A stretch of 5,693 bases of DNA from Candidatus Thorarchaeota archaeon (lineage in GTDB: Archaea; Asgardarchaeota; Thorarchaeia; Thorarchaeales; Thorarchaeaceae). The notes under the pieces were generated by a model, which had not been told where the DNA came from, searched no databases, and was given only the letters and a program-made list of their open reading frames with translations. The position numbers were made by a program, and so were the translations under genes. Positions 1 to 5,549 of the stretch are shown in pieces. The number at the start of each line of letters is the position of its first letter. Positions within the stretch are counted from its first letter, which is position 1. The stretch lies in the NCBI GenBank assembly GCA_016839245.1, contig JAEOUN010000119.1:1-5693 (forward strand), written 5' to 3'.

Positions 1-28
1 AGATAGTATCATGGCTTGAATGGGTCTG

Positions 29-36
29 CTTATAGG
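29..36 (+). promoter_or_regulatory. Candidate archaeal TATA box for the nitroreductase-GNAT pair
   Basis: The sequence CTTATAGG lies about 57 bases before the ATG at 93. If it is an archaeal TATA box, transcription would start near base 59 and leave a leader of about 34 bases containing the Shine-Dalgarno at 80-84. The same TTATAGG core recurs upstream of the small cysteine protein at 1937-1943. No convincing BRE is seen next to it, and such short AT-rich matches arise by chance, so this is only a candidate. The rest of bases 1-92 shows no recognisable gene. Confidence 0.22.
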
Positions 37-79
37 TACGTCTTTCTCGTTTTCAAAAAATACTCTGTAAAATTCGAGA

Positions 80-84
80 GAGGT
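80..84 (+). promoter_or_regulatory. Shine-Dalgarno of the nitroreductase gene
   Basis: GAGGT, eight bases before the ATG at 93, complements the 3' end of 16S rRNA. It supports the ATG at 93 as the true start, with no need to look for a later one. Confidence 0.6.
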
Positions 85-92
85 AGTGTTCA

Positions 93-893
93 ATGACAAG
101 GTACGATGATATCATCAAGGAACGACGCCGGCTTCTAAAGTCACACGACTATGATGAGATTCCTCCTGAAGACTGGTGGGAACCACACCAAAGGAAGGGA
201 ATTGCACCGCCGCCTCTAGAAAAACCATATTCAAAAGATGCGACAATTATTGACTTAGTGAGCCCTGAGAAGTTCAGCTCTGGTGATATGTTTCTAAGGA
301 AAGTAATAGACAAACGGAGAAGTAGAAGAAAGTTCAGTGAAACACCACTCACATTAGAAGAGCTCTCATTTCTCTTATGGAGTATACAAGGAGTAAGAAA
401 TGTTGACAAGAACTTGGTGTGGACACTACGAACTGTTCCATCAGGTGGAGCAAGACATCCCTTTGAAACGTATCTGGTGATAAATTGGGTAGAAGGAGTT
501 ACCCCTGGAATTTACAGGTATTTGCCAATAGAACACAAGTTACTCCTGATTAGAGGAACTGATTCCAAGATTCAAGATAAAGTATCAGATCTATGTTGGG
601 AACAGACATTCTGTGGAAAATCTGCAGTGTTTTTCATCTGGACAGTGATGCCATATAGATCCGAGTGGCGATATAGTATCGTTGCATACAAAGATATGGC
701 AATTGAAGCAGGACACATCTGCCAGAATTTATACCTTGCAAGTGAGTCGATTGGCGCAGGAACCTGTGCTATTGCAGCATATAACCAGAAGGGAATCGAC
801 GAATTAATTGGAGTAGATGGAGAGAACGAGTTTACAATCTATGTGGCACCAGTTGGTAAGATTGGAAAAGATACAGAGAGTGATATTGAATGA
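93..893 (+). CDS. SagB-type FMN-dependent nitroreductase/dehydrogenase
   Basis: A 266-residue cytoplasmic oxidoreductase of the nitroreductase superfamily, closest in pattern to the SagB/ThcOx group. What is seen: an N-terminal lead-in with a proline-rich stretch (residues 38-46) typical of SagB-type proteins; the FMN-phosphate-binding basic motif RRSRR (75-79); PSGGARHP (116-123); GIYRY (139-143); a helix containing EAGHICQNL (205-213); and GTCAIAAY (223-230) near the C-terminus. In the family, SagB partners oxidise thiazolines and oxazolines to azoles in peptide natural products, but many stand-alone archaeal and bacterial members have no known substrate. No YcaO cyclodehydratase, precursor peptide or peptidase is visible here, so a role in azole formation is not shown. 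The stop overlaps the next start (ATGA at 890-893), so it is probably co-translated with the GNAT protein. The family is secure; the substrate is unknown. Confidence 0.88.
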   Translation: MTRYDDIIKERRRLLKSHDYDEIPPEDWWEPHQRKGIAPPPLEKPYSKDATIIDLVSPEKFSSGDMFLRKVIDKRRSRRKFSETPLTLEELSFLLWSIQGVRNVDKNLVWTLRTVPSGGARHPFETYLVINWVEGVTPGIYRYLPIEHKLLLIRGTDSKIQDKVSDLCWEQTFCGKSAVFFIWTVMPYRSEWRYSIVAYKDMAIEAGHICQNLYLASESIGAGTCAIAAYNQKGIDELIGVDGENEFTIYVAPVGKIGKDTESDIE

Positions 894-1876
894 GTTTTAC
901 AATTCGTGAGAGAGAGACTGAAAACGATATGGAGAATTTCTTCAGGTCATGCTTTGAAACATCAAAAAACACCAACGATGTTCACTATACAAGTCTAAAG
1001 AAGGGACATCCGGAGAAAAGTGATGACGAGATTTTTGAGATGTTCAAAGAAGAGATAACTGAGTCATTTGATTTTGAACGTCCTGACTGTAAGATTTTCA
1101 TGATAGACGGAGAGAATGGAGAATTCGCAGGCTATATCTGGGTGGCAATCAGAGAGGGTCAAGATATATGGGACTTCGAGAGACCTCTCTGGATATATGA
1201 TATCTCAGTTCAACCTGAGTTTCGAAGAAAGGGACTCGGTAAGAGATTGCTTGAGAGAGCTGAGTCCTTTGCAAAGGAGTTGAATCGAAATATCGGTCTC
1301 TTTGTTCATGTACGAAATACTGGCGCAATAGATCTTTACCAAAAAAATGGTTATGAAATAAAATGTATTCCAATTTCAAAAGAACCAGTAACTCAGGACC
1401 CACGCCAGCAGATGGATCATATTACAATTATTGAGAGAATTGCAAAAGATGAAGCAGTTCTTCAGGCAATTGGAATTAGAAAGTTTAGGCAGTTAGTAGA
1501 GTTCACTACAGATGCACCTGAAAATAGCATATTAGAGAAGTATCATGAATATTGGGGAAAAAATTACAAAGATGATGGAAAACATACAATATTTGTAGCA
1601 GAATCTGAATCAGAAGATATTGCAGGATTCATATGGGTTGGAGAATCTTTCTTCAATCAGGAAATTGCGATGATATATGATTTTACTGTTCATACTGACT
1701 ATAGACAACGAAATTTGGAAAAGATATTATTCATGTCTGCGGAAAATTGGACAAAAATGAATAATTTTAGCAGATTATACATGCTTTTGCATTCAAAAGA
1801 TGACATTACTCTTGAAACCTGTCATGATTTAGGATTGAAAGAACCGGGATATTTTATGCAAAAGCGACTCAAATAG
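890..1876 (+). CDS. Tandem GNAT-domain acetyltransferase, second domain degenerate
   Basis: A 328-residue protein with two GNAT folds in tandem. Domain 1 (about residues 1-182) has a good acetyl-CoA motif A: strand ISVQPEF, then RRKGLG (112-117), then helix KRLLERAESF. Motif B follows as NTGAIDLYQKNGYE (143-156). Domain 2 (about 192-328) repeats the layout: an IWV strand at 248-250, then YDFTVHTDYRQR (263-274). At the pyrophosphate loop it has RQRNLE (272-277) where RxxGxG/A is expected, and its motif B region is also weak. The first domain is therefore probably the catalyst, and the second may bind substrate or be structural; this is inferred. In the family, tandem GNATs acetylate small amines, aminoglycosides or protein N-termini, and the substrate here cannot be read from sequence. 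Its start overlaps the nitroreductase stop by four bases, so it relies on coupling from that gene and may act in the same pathway. Confidence 0.85.
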   Translation: MSFTIRERETENDMENFFRSCFETSKNTNDVHYTSLKKGHPEKSDDEIFEMFKEEITESFDFERPDCKIFMIDGENGEFAGYIWVAIREGQDIWDFERPLWIYDISVQPEFRRKGLGKRLLERAESFAKELNRNIGLFVHVRNTGAIDLYQKNGYEIKCIPISKEPVTQDPRQQMDHITIIERIAKDEAVLQAIGIRKFRQLVEFTTDAPENSILEKYHEYWGKNYKDDGKHTIFVAESESEDIAGFIWVGESFFNQEIAMIYDFTVHTDYRQRNLEKILFMSAENWTKMNNFSRLYMLLHSKDDITLETCHDLGLKEPGYFMQKRLK

Positions 1877-1900
1877 TGCGACAGGAATGGAACATGATTG

Positions 1901-1912
1901 AAATGCGCATTT
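1901..1912. promoter_or_regulatory. Perfect 12-bp palindrome, possible operator
   Basis: AAATGCGCATTT is identical to its own reverse complement, centred between bases 1906 and 1907. It lies in the 82-bp gap between the GNAT stop and the small cysteine gene, 46 bases before that gene's ATG and 23 bases upstream of a TATA-like box. It has no loop, so it would make a poor RNA hairpin. A binding site for a dimeric regulator is the more natural reading. A chance occurrence in a gap this short cannot be excluded. Confidence 0.35.
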
Positions 1913-1934
1913 TCTAAATGATGAGTATTGAGGA

Positions 1935-1943
1935 GTTTATAGG
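1935..1943 (+). promoter_or_regulatory. Candidate TATA box for the small cysteine protein
   Basis: GTTTATAGG shares its TTATAGG core with the candidate box at 29-36. Its centre is about 26 bases before the in-frame ATG at 1965, the spacing expected for a leaderless archaeal transcript. This could explain why no good Shine-Dalgarno sits next to the ATGs at 1959 or 1965. The nearby GAGGAG at 1930-1935 is too far away to act as their Shine-Dalgarno. Confidence 0.28.
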
Positions 1944-1958
1944 AATCAAGCAAAACAA

Positions 1959-2210
1959 ATGCATATGAAAACAATGAAAATGATACGATATTGGGACAGA
2001 AATAGAGCAGATTATATCGAAGTTCCTGTTCAGCGTTCAATGACCCTGGATTTGGCATGCCACGATTGTCGATATTTTGATAATGATACTGAAATTTGTC
2101 AAGGAGTTGGATCAATATATTATCAAAGGCGAATTCCATTTCCCGGGTATGTTCCAAGAAGTACAGAATGCAAGGTTAGGCTACCACCGGACTTGTTCTC
2201 ATTTATCTAG
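1959..2210 (+). CDS. Small four-cysteine protein, probable metal-binding, unknown function
   Basis: An 83-residue protein that I do not recognise by name. It has a basic, methionine-rich N-terminus (ATGs at 1959, 1965, 1974 and 1980, so the start is uncertain), then CHDCRYFDNDTEIC (residues 34-47), a linker with aromatic and proline residues, and a last cysteine at C71. The spacing C-x2-C-x9-C-x23-C, with YF directly after the CxxC, recalls small zinc-ribbon or Fe-S proteins with a CxxCxYFD...C pattern. There is no signal peptide or membrane segment, so it is probably cytoplasmic. It is preferred over the competing frames because the cysteines are ordered and it fills the gap between two gene groups exactly. 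Its TAG stop shares CTAG (2207-2210) with the stop of convergent ecfT. It may be a separate unit from the GNAT gene, given the 82-bp gap. Confidence 0.6.
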   Translation: MHMKTMKMIRYWDRNRADYIEVPVQRSMTLDLACHDCRYFDNDTEICQGVGSIYYQRRIPFPGYVPRSTECKVRLPPDLFSFI

Positions 2211-3025
2211 AGAATTATTGATAGTTGTGGAAGAAGCCCAACTGATAACGAAACACAGAACATAATGAAAAGGATAGAAGCTAGTACTGCAACAGTATCG
2301 ATTGTGGTCCAAGTTGATTTTCGTAGATATGTCCGTGTTTTGTGGTAACCAAATCCACGTCCATCCATTGACATTGAGAGAGCCTCAACTCGAGATAGAG
2401 AAGATACAAGAAGAGGAAAGAATGTATATTGAATTGTTCTGAGTATCTTTTTGAGACCTCCAACTTCAGGTTGAATCCCTCTGGATTTTTGTGCCAAACG
2501 AATAATCTGATTTTCGGTTTCAAATAGTGGTAAAAATCTAAGTGCAATTACAAGAGCAAAGGTGTATTTGTATGGAATTTTTATCCTAGTCAATGAATGA
2601 GCAAGAAGCGTTGGATCGGTTACAGAAACAAAAAGCATGCTTGATAGAATAATCAAGAGAAATCTTACTGAAATAGAGAGTCCCCTATCAATTCCATAAT
2701 CAGTTATTGGAAGAAAAGGACCAAAAGTATTGATTTTTGGAATTATGTAGCCTAAAAGTGTCCCATTTGCAGTAATCAGGATTTGAAATAATAATATTGT
2801 AATTGAAAATAAAATGATGAATTTTGAACGACGCCTTGATAATTTTAGCGAAGTTTTGTTGGTTTTGAATAATCCTAATACAATAATCAATAGGATAAGT
2901 CCAAATCTCCAACTTGGATATATCATGATTCCAATTAGCATTATTATCAACAGGAAGAACTTGACAAGAGGATTTACTGAAGGCCAAGTTTGTTCTTCCC
3001 GAACATATTCCATTCGATTAGTCAT
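2207..3025 (-). CDS. ecfT: ECF transporter transmembrane coupling subunit EcfT (YkoC-like)
   Basis: A 272-residue polytopic membrane protein. In the family, EcfT couples ATP hydrolysis by the EcfA ATPases to toppling of the S subunit in the membrane. Hydrophobic segments are seen near residues 20-36, 38-53, 68-85, 118-134, 155-167 and 244-264. The long cytoplasmic coupling region carries the two family motifs that contact the ATPases: SRG (181-183, in QKSRGIQPE) and GRG (222-224, in MDGRGFG). The segment DPTLLAHSLTRIKIPY (137-152) is also typical. I chose the ATG at 3025: it follows a G-rich Shine-Dalgarno by seven bases and gives an 8-bp overlap with the ATPase stop. The frame stays open to an ATG at 3070, but that start would lie deeper inside the ATPase gene and add a segment with no family character. 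A later ATG at 3013 has no ribosome site. It is the last gene of the transporter operon. Confidence 0.9.
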   Translation of the reverse strand: MTNRMEYVREEQTWPSVNPLVKFFLLIIMLIGIMIYPSWRFGLILLIIVLGLFKTNKTSLKLSRRRSKFIILFSITILLFQILITANGTLLGYIIPKINTFGPFLPITDYGIDRGLSISVRFLLIILSSMLFVSVTDPTLLAHSLTRIKIPYKYTFALVIALRFLPLFETENQIIRLAQKSRGIQPEVGGLKKILRTIQYTFFPLLVSSLSRVEALSMSMDGRGFGYHKTRTYLRKSTWTTIDTVAVLASILFIMFCVSLSVGLLPQLSIIL

Positions 3026-4475
3026 TATTAGGCCCCCCAATAGTTGAGTATTCATCATGACCAATTTCATGTAATCTTTGTATTACAATTTCAGGAGCTC
3101 CATCTAAGAGAATAGTTCCATTTTCAAGGAATAGAATACGATTACAATATGTCCTCGCAAAATTAACATCATGTGTGACAGCTAAAACTGCACCACCACG
3201 ATTAACAGTTTCATGGATTATATCTAGAATGAATTGACGACCTTCCCTGTCCTGTCCAATAAACGGTTCGTCAAGTAGAAAAATGTCAGGTTTATGGGCT
3301 GCTGTTGATGTAAGATTAAGCCTTCTTTTCTGACCATGACTTAGAGAGAAAGGATTCTTTTCCCTTAGAGATAAAAGACCTGCAGATTCAAGAAGATGTT
3401 CAGATCTAGTGATTTGTTCTTGACTTGCCAATTCAAGTATTTCCGAAGTGAGAGTTTGTTCTTTCCACACAGTGGTTTCAAAAATTTGGTGATTTGGGTT
3501 CTGAAATACTATAGAGAGTCTTTTTGTAATGTCCTTGGCTTGAAGTTTTGAAATTTGGTTACCATTAAGATACACTATTCCACTTTCGGGGGTGAGTAGA
3601 CCCCCCAAGAGAGAGACTAGGGTGGTCTTTCCTGATCCATTCTTACCCATGAGAGCAATTATTTCTCCATTGTTGATTGTGAGATCTACATTCTTAATTA
3701 CAGGAGTAGTCCCATAACTGAAGCTAATACCTTCAAGAGTAAGTAACGATTGTTGTTGAGCTGGAATATTAGGAGTAGGAGATAGAGATAGTTCAGATAA
3801 ACCGGATAGAGGTTGATTAGAGAAGGTACCCCTTTCAAGGAAAAGTGTTCTATCTGCTATGGGTTGAATCGCATTCAAATTGTGTTCAATGCAGATGACT
3901 CCTACATTTTTTGCCTTGAGGTCTAATAGAATTTTTCTAAGCTGAATTATCCCTTGTGGGTCGAGACTGGAAGAGGGTTCGTCCAAGATGATGAAATCAG
4001 ATTTACAGGAAAGCATGGCTGCAATAGCAACTCGTTGTTTTTCACCACCTGAAAGCGAATAAGTTGCACGTTTAGCCAAGTGTTGTGCTTTTACATCAAT
4101 TAATGATGAATTCAGAATGTCCAAAATGACTTTTTCATCAAATTCAAAATTTTCTGGACCAAAAGCAACCTCATCTGATACTCTTATAGTGCAGATTTGA
4201 CTATCAGGATCCTGTTGGACTAAAGTAACAATCTTGGAAAACTCTGCAATTGAGAGATTTTCTGTACTTATTCCATCAATTTGAACTAATCCTGAAAAAA
4301 TCCCTCCAATGTTTCGAGGAATGAATCCGGCTAAGCATTTGGCTAATGTTGATTTTCCTGAACCTGTAGGTCCAGTAATTAGAAGTATCTCACCTCTATG
4401 AATCTGTAGTCGTAGAGATTGAAGTACGGGTGTTGTATTATCATATGAAAAGGTCAAATCTTGTACTTCTAACAT
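3018..4475 (-). CDS. ecfA: Fused double ABC ATPase of an ECF transporter (EcfA-EcfA', YkoD-like)
   Basis: A 485-residue cytoplasmic protein with two ABC ATPase domains in one chain, replacing the usual EcfA/EcfA' pair. Domain 1 (about 1-220): Walker A GPTGSGKST (35-43), Q-loop QQDPDSQI (87-94) followed by the ECF-typical DEVAFGP (101-107), signature LSGGE (141-145), Walker B IILDE ending at E166, D-loop SSLD, switch H198. Domain 2 (about 244-485): Walker A GKNGSGKTT (277-285), Q325 in FQNPNHQIF, signature LSHGQ (378-382), Walker B FLLDE ending at E403, switch H435. The linker (about 221-243) is rich in Ser, Pro and Gln. Both halves keep the catalytic glutamate and switch histidine, so both should bind and hydrolyse ATP. 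Domain 2 differs in its signature glycine, its D-loop (IGQD) and the absence of the DVAFGP block. The gene starts nine bases after the S-subunit stop and overlaps ecfT by eight bases. No clear Shine-Dalgarno is seen, which fits coupling. Confidence 0.93.
   Translation of the reverse strand: MLEVQDLTFSYDNTTPVLQSLRLQIHRGEILLITGPTGSGKSTLAKCLAGFIPRNIGGIFSGLVQIDGISTENLSIAEFSKIVTLVQQDPDSQICTIRVSDEVAFGPENFEFDEKVILDILNSSLIDVKAQHLAKRATYSLSGGEKQRVAIAAMLSCKSDFIILDEPSSSLDPQGIIQLRKILLDLKAKNVGVICIEHNLNAIQPIADRTLFLERGTFSNQPLSGLSELSLSPTPNIPAQQQSLLTLEGISFSYGTTPVIKNVDLTINNGEIIALMGKNGSGKTTLVSLLGGLLTPESGIVYLNGNQISKLQAKDITKRLSIVFQNPNHQIFETTVWKEQTLTSEILELASQEQITRSEHLLESAGLLSLREKNPFSLSHGQKRRLNLTSTAAHKPDIFLLDEPFIGQDREGRQFILDIIHETVNRGGAVLAVTHDVNFARTYCNRILFLENGTILLDGAPEIVIQRLHEIGHDEYSTIGGPNND
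3033..3038 (-). promoter_or_regulatory. G-rich Shine-Dalgarno of ecfT inside the ATPase gene
   Basis: On the minus strand, TTGGGGGGCC sits in the last codons of the ATPase (its GGPN residues) and ends in a run of six G, seven bases before the ATG at 3025. It decides between the three possible ecfT starts. A run of G is an imperfect match to the usual GGAGG, so pairing may be weaker than normal and helped by ribosomes finishing the ATPase. Confidence 0.45.
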
Positions 4476-4484
4476 GATACCAGC

Positions 4485-5549
4485 CTAAATTATTTGTAAT
4501 ACAATTACTTGACGAACCCACATTGATCCATCATAGTTTCCGGCTATAAGCCAAAGACCATCATCACCCATGGAGAGAATGAAATGAGCATTGGTCATTA
4601 TACTCTCAAGATCGTCAAATATAACTGAATATCCATCACGTGCAGTAATCTGTAACCCAGAGGCCTCAGGTTGTAATTGTGCTTTTTGTAAAATAGTTGA
4701 AATTAATGGACCAGTATAATTAGCAGGTGGTAGATGTGTATAGGCTCCAACTAATTCAGCCTCAATTGTTACCATTTCATCCGAAAAGTCATCTAATGTA
4801 AAAGAATAAGGATTATCAACGAGTCCTGTGACTTCACATGTATTAGGGTCTGCAAATACTTGTGCGACATTGGATGTATAATAGAGAGAACCAATTACTA
4901 GGAAGCTCACAAAGATAATCGCAGGTAAATTCCGAGAGGCAAGTGTTTTTGGTGTCTTTGTCTGAATTGTTGGTTTGATACTATGAAAACTAGGAATAGT
5001 TCCAGTATCATTCAGAAACTCAAGGGTTTCCCAAGCAAAATATCCTGCAAAGATTATACCTGAACAAAATGCAAGGATTGTAATCACGGTGATATATACA
5101 AAAGGAGCTCCAGAGAAATAGAAAAACTGGAAGACTAAGACATTCGCAGCTGAAGCAAGTCCAGCACCAAGCCACCAAGTTACTCGAACACTCTCTGCAG
5201 GATTCTCTTTACTCCCTGCAGCAGCAGCACCTAAATCTACGATAAAACCTTGTACCAATGAAACTAGGACTATGACAATTCCGTGAGTACTGCCCGTGAA
5301 AAGCTCAACAACACCCTTCAACAGACCACCAGTTGTTCCAACACCATGTTTTGGAACAATTGCTCGAATTAGTACAAGCCAGAAGACATGTAGACCTGCC
5401 ATAAATTGCCCAGCACCAAAGGGAACACCTAATGCCAGATTAATGAGATTACCTAGGTATCCAACAAAGGTGCTGAGTGCTCCACCTAAAGAGGCAAGAA
5501 TTGCTATAGTGACGATATCACGAGTAGAGAGAGATGGATTCTGGCTCAC
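4485..5549 (-). CDS. YkoE-like ECF S component fused to a sulfite-oxidase-like domain
   Basis: A 354-residue membrane protein starting at GTG. Residues 1-175 form the substrate-binding S core, with hydrophobic segments near 11-30, 40-58, 68-78, 82-104, 122-138 and 142-163. The pattern (ILAS..G at the N-terminus, YLGNLINLALG at 31, then VELFTGSTHGIVIVLVSLVQG at 71-91, written as VVELFTG plus IVLVSLVQG) matches YkoE, the S subunit for hydroxymethylpyrimidine or thiamine. Substrate assignment rests on this similarity and on the S, A-A, T gene order. A basic cytoplasmic linker (about 180-199) and an extra helix (200-217) then lead to an extracytoplasmic domain (about 228-354) with DNPYSFTLDDFSD, a YTGPLISTILQKA helix, DGYS (295-298) and a WVR strand (334-336). 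These resemble the molybdopterin-binding oxidoreductase fold. The ligating cysteine expected in an EC-like motif is absent (IEAEL at 252-256). Ordinary S subunits end near 200 residues, so the extension is unusual. It overlaps the upstream gene by GTGA. Confidence 0.82.
   Translation of the reverse strand: MSQNPSLSTRDIVTIAILASLGGALSTFVGYLGNLINLALGVPFGAGQFMAGLHVFWLVLIRAIVPKHGVGTTGGLLKGVVELFTGSTHGIVIVLVSLVQGFIVDLGAAAAGSKENPAESVRVTWWLGAGLASAANVLVFQFFYFSGAPFVYITVITILAFCSGIIFAGYFAWETLEFLNDTGTIPSFHSIKPTIQTKTPKTLASRNLPAIIFVSFLVIGSLYYTSNVAQVFADPNTCEVTGLVDNPYSFTLDDFSDEMVTIEAELVGAYTHLPPANYTGPLISTILQKAQLQPEASGLQITARDGYSVIFDDLESIMTNAHFILSMGDDGLWLIAGNYDGSMWVRQVIVLQII

Noticed and set aside
3..35. Possible tail of an upstream plus-strand gene ending TAG at 33-35
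   Set aside because: Only ten codons are visible and other frames are equally uninformative, so nothing supports it as coding.
1877..1958. Transcription terminator after the GNAT gene
   Set aside because: No stem-loop with a T-run and no long T-tract is present. The only symmetry is a loopless palindrome without a following T-run.
1822..2157. Minus-strand open frame of 111 codons across the GNAT end, the gap and the small cysteine gene
   Set aside because: It has no recognisable motif, lies antisense to a good GNAT C-terminus and to the ordered cysteine frame, and shows no clear ribosome site.
2077..2265. Plus-strand 62-codon frame overlapping the small cysteine gene and the ecfT end
   Set aside because: It runs into the ecfT coding region on the other strand, starts inside the cysteine protein and has no family character. 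It looks like a shadow frame.
3026..3070. Upstream extension of ecfT to the ATG at 3070
   Set aside because: It would add 15 residues without EcfT features and lengthen the overlap with the ATPase. The ATG at 3025 has its own G-rich ribosome site.
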